From the NCBI GenBank assembly GCA_024349245.1, contig JALDNG010000531.1, positions 1 through 64,000 of the forward strand: 64,000 nt of DNA. Reading direction: 5' to 3'. Positions 30,501-44,560 of this stretch are shown here, one piece after another; the stretch's first letter is position 1; each line of letters begins with the position of its first letter. Both the position numbers and the translations under genes were made by a program. The notes under the pieces were generated by a model. The model ran no database searches. It saw only the letters and a program-made list of their open reading frames with translations, and was not told the origin of the DNA. Origin of the DNA: Neodontobutis hainanensis (Eukaryota; Chordata; Actinopteri; Gobiiformes; Odontobutidae).

Positions 30501-31452
30501 TAATACTAAACATGAAAAAAGTTAAGAGCATATGGAAGGGGAAAGATGAACTACAAAGTGGTCTAAAGTTCATCAACGAAAACCCATTTCATAGTATCTG
30601 AATGTACAAACCATAAGTCAAAGCTATCTATTGACATTGAAAATACAAACGTCTATAAAGTAGATACAGCTCAGAAATCGTCAAAATATTCAGGTTGAAA
30701 CATCGATATAAATGACTCCGCTTCTATAATTTATGAAATTTACTAATCTGGAATTAAAGTTTTGTATAATGTTTAATTATTTAAAGAGAATAAATCAAAT
30801 GGTCATTATTGGAATTTATGAAATTTATTGAGTTGAACTTTGGATAGTGAATTGAACATTACAGATGATATTGACTATATTTTGAAAATTATACAGAATT
30901 CTAATTGAACTCCTGCATAGTCTAATTACTACAAAATTATTTTGCCATTTACAATCCAACACAAGAGTAGAGTAAGATAACATCATGGATGCAATTAGGA
31001 GAAAATTCCTTTTGTCACCAATCAGTGAACAATAATTGATAATATGACTGAATATTTAATTAATTTCTGAACATCATATCCATAACACCAATATTTATTA
31101 CGGTTATTTAATTTCATGAAGTTAAAATTTTTAATTTTAAAAGCTTCAAGTAATGGTCATGAAAATGGATGGGGATAAAAATGAAATCATTCGAAATGAT
31201 GTTTGTTTCTTTACTGCTTATGCTATATTTCGTTAATCAGATTTTATTTGATAATTTTTTAACATAAGCTGACATCATCCTTGAACATTCGATGGTATAA
31301 TAGAGTTTCTGGTTTATTTTGAACAAACAAATATTCGAGGAACGTAAAGGAACATTGAAAAGAGCATTATGGTCAAGCATCCATTCTGATATCAACTGTG
31401 AATTCGTTTCGAAATGAATCGGAATGAGTAGTAAGAACTACGAACTCTGCTA

Positions 31453-31677
31453 TTGGCTGAAATCACTCACTCAATCAATATTTCAATATATTTATTCTAC
31501 AATATGAAAATACGTGAAGGGCCTCTAAAAGGATATTTATATGTATTGAGTACACTTTTTACTAAGATTTTATTGAATGCATCTGTTAGTGTCAAAGTTA
31601 TAATAGTCATGAAACTAGGTGCTTATGACTTCATAAGCTTTATACATTTAAAATTAGAGATTCTTATATTTGGATAG
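31453..31677 (+). CDS. Doubtful ORF fragment, hydrophobic, unknown
   Basis: This frame of 74 codons begins at a TTG and ends at TAG. Counted from the previous stop it is open for about 80 codons. The first ATG is at about residue 18, so a eukaryotic product would be shorter. The predicted peptide alternates hydrophobic stretches rich in Leu, Ile and Val with few charges, and resembles no family I know. G+C by codon position is about 32%, 24% and 24%. Position 3 is well above the genome background, which argues against a functional gene in so AT-rich a genome. It could be a remnant of a decayed gene or a chance frame. Confidence 0.12.
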   Translation: MAEITHSINISIYLFYNMKIREGPLKGYLYVLSTLFTKILLNASVSVKVIIVMKLGAYDFISFIHLKLEILIFG

Positions 31678-31740
31678 TACTGCAAATTTGTCCCATTGTT
31701 GATAAAGATCATAAATATTTATATTACTTTTATAATTCTT

Positions 31741-34700
31741 ATCTAAAATAATAATTTCTGCTTCACAGTTGATTTAATATTTTAATTATTATATTTATAG
31801 TTAAAAAATATTTGAGAAGTTTATAATCTCCCTGCTATACGTTCGCATTATTTTGTGTATGATAAAAAACATCGAATTACTATTTGTCTAAAATTAAATC
31901 TTATTTATTTTAACAATTCAAAATACTTCTTTCGCTTATAAATCTCTAGTTATTATTATTATATCGATAAAAGTAATTTAGCTAATAATTTCGAACGTTA
32001 ACTTATCGAAAACTGATCTTTAACTCAGAACAGAGAATTTTAACATTATTTGTTACTTGAAAATCTTTAATATTAATATGAAAAATATTTTTTCAATGTT
32101 TTTTAAAAATTAAGATTTACTTCAAACCTAAAAAATTTTATATATCAAATATTTCATTTTGCTTTGAATTCAATTTTTACATATATATTAAAATTTTGGT
32201 AAACTTAACTGCTATTATTTTAATAATCACAATGTTTTGATGACTTGCATTCGTCAATATTGGTACGTTCATGTAAGGGTTACATAATTTTAAAAATAAA
32301 GATACTTGAACATTTTATAATTGTAAATTTAATAAAAAAATATTTTATTATCTTATTTTAATACCGCATTCATTATATACTTTTTAAGTTATAAAGATTT
32401 ATCGTTAAGATATATCCGAAATATAAATAATTATCTGTATTAATCTAATTAAATTTATAAAAAGTAGCAAAATTTTAATGTCAATCTTTCTCAGTTAAAA
32501 TTTAGATACCACTTAAGTACATCAGTGAAACTGCCAAGTTTTTTAATTTTTAAATTATAATCAAAGATTAAAAATTTTATTTATAATATAAATATCATGA
32601 AACAGCGTTATATTCTTATTTTTCATATATTAAAGATAATATTCAACTCTAACTTGATGCGTCAGTCAACACGATAAAAGTACTAATTTGAAAAATCTAA
32701 AAAGCTAAAAATTTAAATCAGGGATACGATCGTAATAAAAATCCATACGAAGAATACGTGTTTGAAATTTGTATAAGTTATATTGGAGCACTTCATATAA
32801 TATCTATTACTGAATTTATCTAACAATATTTCATATTTTTCATTTACAGTTGCAATTTTATTTTAATGTCGTCTCATCTTAATAAGATAAATATTGAATT
32901 TTATTATTTAGAAAATCATTTAGATACATATCATATAAAAAGATGATTTAAAAAATTATTAAAATAATATTTATATTATTAAAGATTAATAAATACAAAT
33001 AATTTTAACATATACTCAATTCTTATTTGAAATTGTGATAAAAAAATAAATATTTTAGAATGATTATTTTAAAGAAGTTTTATATGAATCAAAAATATAT
33101 AGTTTTTAAAAAATATTATGATGATCTTTTTATCTTTAAATTTTTATATTTTTTAAATTTATTACAAATACAATAATATAAAAGAAATCATAAAATCTAT
33201 CTCGATAGATTAAAAAAGCATAAATTTACATAATTTTTAAATAAATTTAAATTAAAAAAATCATTCAATTTAAAAAAAATTAAAACAAATCCCGATTTGT
33301 ATTAAATTAACAGCTTACATCTGACATATATATGTCTATCAATAATAATTGAAATATAATTTTACATTCAAATTTCAATGTATAAGAAAATTTTGATAAT
33401 TTATCCTTAGCTAAACCTTTTTATGATTACTTAAATATTTAAAATTAAGGTTGAAGAATATCCATGTTTAATGAAACCAATATAGCTTCTGAAACACTCT
33501 GCCATTACTAATATATTAAGATCTTAGTTTCCATATTTAATCTTAATAAGAATAAAGTGGTTAAAAGTGCTCATATACATTCATATAATGTATTTACATG
33601 GAAAAATAGAATAACATAATATAGGCCGTTTTTCTACTGAAACAAATTATGTTGATGACGAAAAAATTCAAACATTTAGGTAAATATCATATTCAATATC
33701 ATTATTCTGAAACATATTCGAAATATTTTTGAAGAGTTATCCTATTAGATTGTTCGTTTATTTTCTGGTCAACATATAGTTTTCAAAATTTATATTTATT
33801 ATTGTTACAATTACATTCACATAATTTACATAAATTTGTGTTCAAATGTTTGATAATTTTCAACTGAATATTTTTATATTATTCAATGATACGTTTTTCT
33901 AGGATATTTTAAAAAATTCAATAAATAAAATATTTTTAAACAGTATGAACAGTCTATCGTATCACGTATGCTATTAGTCATGAAAAATTTATATTGATCA
34001 ATTTATTTTTAAAAATAAATGATATTGTTGATTTTTATTATTTTTTGTCATGAAAGTATATTTATTATTTAAAATATTATTTTCTTAAGCATGACACTCT
34101 AATCATATTCTTAGCTTGCACTCGAACTGAATATATTTTAATTTTTTTGCAAAAGAATATATAACTAAAAATATAAAAAAAAGAATCAAATCATATATTG
34201 TATGGTATTCATAATACTAGATAGAATAGAAATATAAAGAGTTTTGAATTTATTTTCATAACCAGGTACTTTTTGGTACATTTTTTATTTACGAATAATC
34301 TTTTAAGATTTAATTTCTTAATGAGCTGTGTAAACACAAGAATTCAGATAGTATATACTAATTTATTATTCTGATATTTAAAAAAATATAATCACAGTTG
34401 AAATTATATGAAATTATACACGAGAAAACATATAAAATTGGTATAAACTTTTTTTATATAAAATTAACATTTTTATTTTGATATATTTTTAATCTTCTCG
34501 AAATCAAACATTTTTGACGTTTTATTATAAATATTATGATTATAAAATTTAATATTTTTGAAGCAAAATGAATTCTGAAATTCCCTTTTCAAATTAAGGA
34601 TAATTTATTGAGTGATATTACCATTCTTTTCATCATCATAACTTTAAATAGAGACAAAAATGGGTATTCAAAAATATTTTGTGTCTGTCGTAATTTATTC

Positions 34701-36530
34701 ATTCGTTAGTGTTTATCATCTAACACGAAAGGAAGAGATTCTATAAAAATTTGAAATTGTCATCAAAAACCAATTTTTGTATTTATTTTAACAATAAACT
34801 TTGAATATATGAAAATTTTTTATTCGAAAAATATCTATAATATACACATTATGAGCGTCATCACTATAATCAAAACATTTATAAAGCATATTATTTTGCC
34901 AAACATACAATAGCCTTTCAAGAAAATTTATTTATGAATGAAATTTTGTATGTTAGACTTTACCAAATATCTTATGGAATAATGTGAAGAATTAAAATGT
35001 AAAAAATATGATAAAGTTAACTTTTAAAGGTTAATATATTTTATTTTTAGGATATTCTATGAACTGATTGTTAACCAAAATAGTTCATATACTATAATTT
35101 ATTTAAATATGTTAATTAAATTATCGTATACAAAAGAGATAGTATGTTATAATAAAGTTTTTTATCGATATAGTTCAAAAAACTGCAGATATTTAGAAAT
35201 AATATTGAAGTGCTTATTAAATAAAATTTAAATTCAATTTATAAATATATGTAAAAATAGAAAACATCGTAATTGATGAATAAAAAAATATAAAAGATTA
35301 TAGAATTTTGTACTTATTTATATTTAACAGACAATTCATATAAAAAGTATTTTTTGTATAAATATCGAGTTATGATCAAAAATAGATTTTGTTAATTCAT
35401 TTTTTAAATATTTATAAGATTACTAATAATATGATTTTAAAACTAGATTTACATTCATAATTTCAAATATTAACATATAATTATGTTGATATTTTGTAAA
35501 AATTATATCTATATGTAAAAATTTATTTTTATAGGAATTTATATTTTTTTAGTGTTTGAAAATATTATCAATTATTTTTAAATTATAACTAAAAATTTAC
35601 TTTAGATATAACATATTCTTTCAACATATACCAATAATATATAAATAAATTCTATTATGGATATGTATTCCAAAATAAACAATTTATAAATTATCATTTT
35701 AAATCTGAGCCTTTGATTAAGATTAAAAATAAATAATTCAATTCATAATTATATATATAAAAACTATTTAATTCTTCTGAATCTGTTAGATTTTCAAATT
35801 TTTCAAATTTTATTAATTTTTAAATTTGAACACTATGTTATATGCAAAATATATTTATTTACAGATAAATATTCAAAATATTTCTTTTATATGTATAACA
35901 TATGCAATGAAAACTGTATAATTCTATAAAATTAGTAATCTTTTTTAAAATGTAGGATATATTATATTATATCATTTTTTGAAATTAAATTAAATATTAT
36001 ATATGTAATTATTTTTTTTAAATTTTATATTTATTAAAAAATATCAAAAATTTGTAAACTCTCATAAAATGCAAACGGTATTAAAATGTTTTCTTTTTTA
36101 ATATATTTCAATGAAAACAACAATGCTGTTTTTATTTTTTTATGATTCGTAAAAATTTTTCAAGAGAGCATAAAATGTTTCACATAGAAAGCATATGACT
36201 ACATTAGATTTTATCGAAAACATTCATTTGTTTATATTTTCAAGAAAATTTCATTTTTATACATAAAAACTTATATATTTAACATTTTCATTTCGTTTTT
36301 ACACGAATACGGATAGCTGTTGGAAGTTAAACCAATTTCGATATATCTTGAAAATCATAATAAAAATAATCACTAAAAACATATTGCAACGAAGTTTTAT
36401 TCCAATCAAATCAGAAGTATTTCCCGAAGATACTAGAAAAATTTTATTTCAGAAACAAATATTAAAATAATGCGTTTTATTTTAAAATTTAAAATATACA
36501 TTAATTTTAATTAAAATCATCAAAAGGATT
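31741..36530. other. AT-rich non-coding DNA
   Basis: I see nothing of note in this stretch. There is no open frame of 60 codons, no recognisable repeat and no RNA gene. Composition returns to about 15% G+C just after the preceding patch and stays there until about 36530. Confidence 0.7.
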
Positions 36531-36783
36531 TAAGATTTTTAGAGCATTCTAATGATCTGACTCCTTTTCTGTCGTCTTTCTCTACAAACATAACGTAAAG
36601 TATAAATAGAGGCTTTCAAAGCTATTATGATTTTCATGTTATTATCGTTTTTATGCTATCAGGTTTATTCTATAATCTGCCTGACACAACAGTTTTAAGG
36701 TTTTCCGAATTGAGGCTATGATTAACTTTTGGATCGTTGAACCCAGGAAGATATAAGAATTATATAAACTTTAGCAAACTATT

Positions 36784-37041
36784 ATGATTGTCATTGCAGG
36801 CCTGATATTTTCTTTGGTTTTGATCATGAGTATTTTAATCTATGAATGGAACATGAATTGTGAAATACTCTCTAGCTTCACGTCAAATGTAACCTACAAA
36901 TTCCCAACGCCTTCAGTGATACTTTCATCGTTTTATTTTGGAATAAATAATTTAGGCTTGCATATTTCAAAAGTTAACCCAAAATCATATTTGGGTTTAG
37001 ATTTCTGTATAACTTTCTCGCATAATTTTACATGCAGATAG
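36784..37041 (+). CDS. Doubtful 85-aa ORF, unknown
   Basis: This is the longest open frame in the window, from ATG to TAG. Residues 1-20 are hydrophobic (Ile, Val, Leu, Phe) and could be a signal anchor or membrane segment; the remainder is Ser- and Asn-rich with four Cys in total. I recognise no family. G+C by codon position is about 25%, 34% and 35%, the reverse of what a coding sequence in an AT-rich genome should show. A frame of this length is expected roughly 0.2 times by chance at the window's average stop density, and more often in a patch with higher G+C. I think it is more likely chance or an eroded gene than an active one. Confidence 0.12.
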   Translation: MIVIAGLIFSLVLIMSILIYEWNMNCEILSSFTSNVTYKFPTPSVILSSFYFGINNLGLHISKVNPKSYLGLDFCITFSHNFTCR

Positions 37042-37235
37042 TGCACAAATCTAAAGTTAACTCCTAGATTAAACATTCTGAATCAATTATGAAATCAATC
37101 AAAATATCTCTACAACACTACAATCTTAATTATATTAAAAATAATTTTTATTATCAATAATCTAAATATTTTTATCTTTTCGATCAGCATTTTACTATCT
37201 ACGAGCATGGTATCACTCCTATAACTTTCAGTGTC

Positions 37236-37266
37236 TGTACTCAGTTCATCTCCATCCTAGAGTACA
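37236..37266 (+). other. Possible stem-loop
   Basis: TGTACTC (37236-37242) and GAGTACA (37260-37266) are perfect inverted copies separated by 17 bases, in the most G+C-rich line of the window. Neither arm extends further. There is no downstream T-run, so it does not look like a bacterial terminator. Confidence 0.35.
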
Positions 37267-37560
37267 AACAGTAAATTTCGATTCTAAACACTTTATATTT
37301 ATTAACTTAAAAGATTGGTTTAAATAAATATTCTGCACTTAATTAATGGAAAGAAAGTGAAATTATCATAATAATAATTTTAAGTTGCGTTACGATCGTT
37401 AAAAAGCTGTACGTGTCTGAAAAATATTCATACCAGAAATATAAAATGTTCCGAAATTTAATATCTTTTGATTAATTATAAAATTAATATGGCTATTACT
37501 ATTGATGTACGAACGAGAGAAAAACCACATTTTTTGATCATTTAAAACACATATTTATAT

Positions 37561-40500
37561 TCTTAATAAATAGAAGGTGATGATTTCTGATTTAGTACCA
37601 ATAAATATTAAATTTTAATTAAATAACATTTAATTATTTATACAAATAATTATTCAAAATTTAATAAAAATTAATATCAGTCGATTTTATTCTTTATTGG
37701 TGAGTAATATATGCAAATATTTTAAAAAAATAATATGTTAATAAATGTAAATATCTTCAGTATAAAACTGAAATCGAAGTTAACTATTCATTTAATATCT
37801 CTGTATATTCAGAATATAAAATCATTATCTCTAATTTAATAAAAATACTGATGATAAAGAATGAGAATATTTTTGACATATATGTATTATGTTATGAAAT
37901 TTATTTTATAATAATCTTAACATTCATAATTTCTAAAAAATCCATTTGTTCAACCAGCGAAAGTTGTTATATTTTTTTCGAAAAGATTTTGTTTTTCTAT
38001 TTAAATAAATTTTTTAAAGTGAAAATTTAAAATTTATTTTATTTTTAAAATTATATTTTTTTCATCATAGTGAATAACCTCAAAATAAAAAATATTTTTT
38101 TATCTAATGTAAATTTTTAGTATTTTAAATGAAAAAATATTAGTTGTTTTGATTGTATCTCTGTGAAAAAACCTAATATGTATTTAAATCAGGAAAATTA
38201 TAAATACAGATTATAATTTGATTATTGTAACTTATTTCATTACTATGTTCCCTTTTTAAAAATAAAATTAAAAAAATATTTTTTCAAATTTTAACCATCT
38301 ATTTTTTGTAGTTATAAAAGATAAATAATTATATATGAATTCATATTTAATTTACAATTGGAAATCGTATAACAATCTATAATATGAAATTCATTTCATC
38401 AATAACTCTTATATTTTTCATTTCAGATGATCAAAACATTTTTAAATCAACGTTTTTTCCAAAAACCTCGATAAAATATAAAATGAAATTAAGTTTATGT
38501 TTTACAAGTTTGTTAATTAATCTAAATAATTTTCAAAATACTTTTTTTTTAATAATTCATCGAACATATTAAAAATAACTTTTAAAACTATTAAATAACA
38601 TTTCAAGATCAAAATACATTTAAAATAAATTTAATTCATTCAATATAAATACGTGTATTTGTCATTATAATTGAAACATATCGCATTTCTTCACAAGTCA
38701 ATAAACAGACAAAAGAGTTACATATATACATAAATTTACAAATTTATACAATAATTTTCTTAATATGAAAAAGTAATTTTTAAAATTTAAATATATCATG
38801 AATTTATATTTTCATATTTGATCTTGTAATGTTATATGAACTTTTTAAACTTTCTTCAATCTAACAATCAGTGATAACTCGTTGAAAGATTAAATAAACA
38901 GTGTATAGATTTTAGAAGCATCCAAAGTTAGCATAATTTTTCAAGTTTTTTTTTGACGTATACCTGACAGAAAAGAACATAAGAAATTAATATTTTTATA
39001 TGACATTTAAAATATAAATCAGATTTTTGATATGTCATCATACATAATCCAATAAAATGATCAAAACATTCTTTAAATATAAAATAATAAACATTTATAA
39101 AATAAATATTATTTATGATCTAAATCAATAATTTTCTTTTAATTAATGCTTATCTTTTAGAAATGTGAAAATTTACAAACATTTTATTCATTTTGGAAAA
39201 TTATTAATTACATTATCAAAAGAACAAATATAAATGAATAAATCATTCAATAATTTGTAATAAAATAATATCGTATATATTTTATTTTAATATATATCTT
39301 TAAAAAACATCAAATAAATAATAAATATATGAATTAAATTCAAAATAAAAATTTTTAGTTTATGTAAAAAAAAAGAAAACAAATTTCAAGTCATATTTTT
39401 GGAAATGTGTTAAATATTTCATTCGGAAATAATCTGTGAGTAGTTTATTTATATCTTTATATTTTAAAGTGATTTTCGAAATATTTGATTTAATTAAACA
39501 GTAAAATATTTAAAATTTAAAATAAGAACTTTTCTCTGTTATATAAAATGCAAAATTTGATAAAATAATTTTCAATTAAATACTTATGGAATTGAAAAAT
39601 ATGATACGACATATATGAAAACTTAAAAAATAAAAATTCAACGAGATTTTTATAAATTTCTATTTTAAATACAAAACATAAAAAATATTCTATATTCATT
39701 TCATATACAAAATATTTTACAAATAGCTATTTCTGTACCATCTAAAAATTCATAAAATGAATTTAAATTAAAAAATAGAAATTTAATCAGAACATATTAA
39801 AATTGAATGTTTATAAATATGGTTATATTCTAATTTTCACATTGAATAATAATTAATAAATATTTCTTATGAAAAGTTAGATCAGATCGTGTATGTTTAA
39901 ATCGTATAATTTTAAAATATTTGTGTAATTATACACATTCAATCTTTTATTTAAAACTAAAATTATCAAAAAAAGAGGTATCTATTATTAACTTTTATTT
40001 CGATAATTTACTCCTATTCTCTCATTGTAAATAAATAATTTCAAAAATTTTAATTTTCACCTGTTTTGTGTTTATATAATTTAAAAATAATAATCAATAG
40101 ACAACAAACTTTATATTTACAAACAGAATAAATATATTATCGATATTAATAATTATCAAACTATACTTTTTATATATCATATTTTATCGTTCTAAAAATT
40201 TATTAATTTAAGATAATATTTGGTTTTTTCATTATATTATCTGTAATATGTCGATCAACAATCTACTTCTTAATAAAGGCGAGATATTTATAAATTAAAT
40301 TCTGTTAAAATCATGATATTTACTTTTATAACATTTGAGTGTTTTAAAACGTTATTTTCCACTTTTATTTGATAAAAACATAAATTTTTCGAATTTTATG
40401 AGAACGATGTTTTTTTTTTCGTGATATAAAATTCATCGTTATTAATAATCATTACATTTCATATCTGATATCATGAGAAAACCTATATTTTAAAACAGAT

Positions 40501-43500
40501 TCGAAATCATTTAGAACAAAGAAAAGTTAAATTTATACCCAAAATAACCCAGGTCCGTATACTCGTTTTATAGTCGCTAAATATATCTTTTTTCTAAGAT
40601 AAACTTATAATTAAATTAATTATATCCTCCGTAAAGTGATCATTATCAAATCATCAAAATATTCCTGATAGAAATATCAATTGTCTCTTCATATAAGTTA
40701 ATATCTATTTTTTACAAAATTAAAAATGATTAGAATAAAATAATTTATACATATATGTAAGTTAGTTTAATAATCAAATATCATAACTACATTATTTAGA
40801 ATTTACATTAATCCATGATAAAATTGAGACTGATAAATAAAATTTCAATATTTTAACATACATCATTATTGTTTTAATGTTTTGTTTAAATTTAAATGTA
40901 TATATAATCTACATATAATATGAATATACATTTATATAAAATTTTTTGTGATAACTCGATTTAACAAATTAAAATATAACTCATATTTAAACACATTCAT
41001 AAAGGAAAAAAGAAAACTAATAAAATATAAAAAAAATAATACTGTGACATAAATGTTAAATATTAAAAAACACACGTCATAAATATTTTTAAATCCCTTC
41101 TAAACCCTTATAAATTCATTTCACATCAGTAAATTTATATTATAAATGATTTTAAGAGAAAATCAAAAATTTCAGAAATAATTTATTCTTGAATGATAAT
41201 ATAAAAATCAATTTCAAAATAAAATATTCGTAAAAAATATATAATTGAAAAATAATCTTTATAAACTAATACACAATTGATGTTTAATTTATATATCATA
41301 AAAAATCATCACAAAATAATTACATAAAAAATTCTAATTAAATTTAAATTTGGTTTAATACAATCCTGATTTATATTAAGGAGAAAAAACCAATGTATTG
41401 ATGATTTACAAATATCGATTTAGAATTGGATAATCAATATATAGTTAAAAATTAACATTACATTTTGAGAATAGATAACGAGAGTAATCAATCAATGATA
41501 AAAATAATGTATTTATAAAACGAAATACAGAGAATTAAAAAATTAATATATCAACTTTAATGCATCATATTTAATTATTTTAATATAAAATGAATATAGA
41601 ATGAAATAAATTAATGTATAACACAATTTTTTAAGAATTAATTTATAAAAATTAAATTTTTAAATTAAAGATTACATTGATCACATAGAAAATCATAAAA
41701 AATATTTAATATTTTGAATTTAAAATAAAAACGAAATTTTTAATTCAATAATAAATGTTTAAATATCAAAAAAACATTTTTAAAATCTAATAATATTTAT
41801 TTATAATAAAATAAATTATTTCCAAAATATTAAATTCTTAATGAGATTTATAACATCTAAAATTTTATCTTCAGAATATTATTATAAAATATCTACTGTA
41901 ATCAGATACAGTACTATGTATTAGAATCAAAAAATTTATTTATTTTACGTTTGACTATTTTATTAAGGATCTATTTTAAATGAAAAATAGTCTCAAGAAG
42001 AGCCTTAAAAAATAGAATATCTTCCCATAGCTTGCTTATATTCAAAATTAGTTCTCATAATTACTCGAATATCTCACCAAATTCAAACAGTATACATGAA
42101 CATGGGAAACATTTATATGGATCAATAACCGAAAAATTTTATCCCCATATTATGTCATAATGCACATGAAAATACTTTAAAAACATATAATTTAATGATT
42201 TATAATTTTTAGAGATTATTGCATATGATCCGTTTTATATTATTGATTAGATAAAATACTTGTTTATCGGAATATTCATGAACTAATAAATCGTTTACCA
42301 AGAGAATAATAAAACGATTACAATATTTTTAAAGTAATATAGGTGATCGTGATTTGAATAAATGGTTTATTAACATAATTTAAATTCTTTTATCATCATA
42401 AAACTATAAACATTGGATATCAGAATTTAAAATTTTATTTATATCTATATAATTCAGGTAGTAAATTTAACTTTAATTGATTTGTATTATCTAATCATAA
42501 TTTTGTCTAAATTTGAGCAATCTCATATGAATTAATAATTTTTATTCTATTGTTTATTATAAGTATTGCCTTATTTCATTTCTAAAAGTATAATTGATTT
42601 AAATAGGTGCAAATTCGTGATTGGGCTATCGTTATTCATTGACAAAAATATTTAAAGTAATGAAAGATTCTAAAAATAACATTAAATATTATATTTTTAT
42701 TTTACAAATGACGATTTTTGTTTATTTAAGATAACTTATAATTTTGAAAAATCAAGCTATTCAGTAATCATCGTCATATTGTTTTGACTGAACTCAGTAA
42801 ATGCATATTCATCTATTCACTTAACTTTTATCTAAGGTGTGTATTAATATATTTAAATGAATAATTTAAAAATCCCCATCATTAAATTTTATTAAAGTAT
42901 GTAATGGTCAGTTCAAAATTATATGAGAGAATAAAGTACTGACTATATCATTCAATTTATTATGAAATCAAACAATTTCTATTTAAACCTCAGTATTTTT
43001 CTATGCATGCATTATATAGTGTTTTAATATAAAAATATTTACTACGAGGTAAGGTTTTAATATATCAATAATATTAGATAGATATGGAATAGAATGTGAT
43101 ATTTTTTAAAATAATATACATTTTTAGATATAAAATATAATAGTATTTCATTGTTTTTTAAAGATTAATAATTTGTAGACTTAATAAAATTACATTATTA
43201 TGTAAAAAATATTTAGCTTTATAGATTTACGAAAGCTTCGGTTTTCAAAATATGGCTTATTTAATGTTTTATATCTAATTTAATTTTTATAATTAAATAA
43301 AATGTCATAATTTTCAAAAATAAACAAGTAATTATTCGATTATTTATCACAAATTAGAATAAAATGTTATTATTTTTTCAAAAAATTATGAATAATTTAA
43401 TAATGTTAATTAACAAAAATTTAAATTATTACCTATATCGTTCAATAATATGTTAATATTAAAAATAAATAAAAATGTTGTACAGTCATTGAACTATGCA

Positions 43501-43799
43501 CATGTTATAACACACTAATTTGTAAATAAAGTATATTTTGATTGATCAATATTATCTTTTGGGTATTTTCTATTGAGTATTATCATCAAGTGTAATATTT
43601 ATAAATGCTATCATTTAAATTGTAAGAGTGAATCGAATTTTCGGAGACTTATCGATTAAATCAAATAACACATGAAAAAATAATTTAAGAGAAAATACGC
43701 TGTAGATTACTAAACACAATCGTGTATTATTTGCCTTATTAATATCTTCAAATTATTGTCGTATAATATATACGTAAAGCATAAAAAATTTTAGCATTG
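37561..43799. other. AT-rich non-coding DNA
   Basis: No recognisable gene. Two frames of 60-62 codons occur, at 38384-38572 plus and 39517-39699 minus. The first starts with a signal-peptide-like run of hydrophobic residues, but its codon positions show no coding pattern. The longest homopolymer of the window, ten T, is at 40410-40419, with nine-base runs at 38542-38550, 38946-38954 and 39366-39374. Confidence 0.65.
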
Positions 43800-44560
43800 A
43801 TCCAAAGCCTAAATATCTGTGTTATATATTTAAATTGCAAATTATGAGATTTATGACATACCTGAAGAAAAATATTTCAAGATGTTGCATATCCTATCTA
43901 TGATTATGTATTTAATGACTTAAAAATAATTAAATTTAAAAATGCATGTAGAATGTGAACTTTAATGTAAACATCATTTTAATGCATAAATTTGAGCCAA
44001 AATTAAATTTCTATGATATGGATACTTTATGGCTAAAATTATTCAAACATAATAGGATTAGTGAAATTTTATTTATTGTCAATATTACTTTTGCCCATCT
44101 ACAAAAATGCTTCTTGAGATGATATAGCTTATGAAAGCATCGAAAAAATATTCTATAATCATGGAAATCTCATCCACAGAATACATAAGTCATTAACTTC
44201 AAAATATGCGACAAAATTTATTCCAATGAATGAATTTGATTTAAGTTCAGTCAAACATTAAATAATTTTGATAAAAAATTTCATGCAATCTTTTGAAAAA
44301 TATCAGGTTATATTATTGGTAGAAGTGTGAATATCAAATATTAAGAATCGAAATTTTATGAAAGACTCATAATTTATTTTAAAGATAATGCAGATATTCA
44401 CTGCATTTTACAGAAAAATAAAAATATTTAAACATATCGTTTCACCAATAAGAAAGAGATAATTTTATCTTTCTGTAGCATATTGAAACATTGAATAATT
44501 TTATCAGTACAGCTTTTAGGCTATTTAAATTAATACTCAAATGTAAATTATATGTGCTGA
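43800..44560. other. Faint rise in G+C
   Basis: Lines in this stretch reach 23-28% G+C, between flanks of about 15%, but the rise is uneven (43921-43980 is near background). No open frame of 60 codons and no repeat is present. It may be a fifth, more decayed patch of the same kind as the four stronger ones. Confidence 0.3.

Larger units (their letters stand above)
30421..31740. other. Sharp patch of raised G+C
   Basis: Hand counts give about 29% G+C, with several 60-base lines at 32-35% against about 15% on either side. It is the most sharply bounded patch in the window. The best open frame is at 31453-31677. Over 30421-30720, G+C by plus-strand codon phase is 38, 29 and 33 of 100, which is not a clear three-base signal, and two different plus frames give equally protein-like translations when stops are read through. 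I found no terminal inverted repeats or target-site duplications at the edges. It may be a decayed transposon or pseudogene, or a non-coding element under composition-preserving selection. Confidence 0.5.
36531..37560. other. Patch of raised G+C with longest ORF
   Basis: About 31% G+C over 36541-37080, and 43% in the single line 37201-37260. It begins with a pyrimidine-rich segment (about 36560-36590). The longest standard-code ORF of the window lies within it, and a possible stem-loop lies at 37236-37266. A short A-T dip at about 37090-37190 separates the main part from the second peak. The ORF's codon-position composition is not coding-like. As with the other patches, I can support only that composition changes here, not what the DNA does. 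Confidence 0.5.

Noticed and set aside
30421..30720. A plus-strand gene in the 30.4 kb patch under a code with reassigned stops
   Set aside because: Two different plus frames give equally convincing peptides, and the phase totals (38, 29 and 33 of 100) show no three-base periodicity.
38384..38572. 62-codon ORF with a signal-peptide-like start
   Set aside because: Its first 14 residues look like a secretion signal, but codon position 2 has the most G+C, the rest resembles random AT-rich translation, and a frame of this length is expected by chance.
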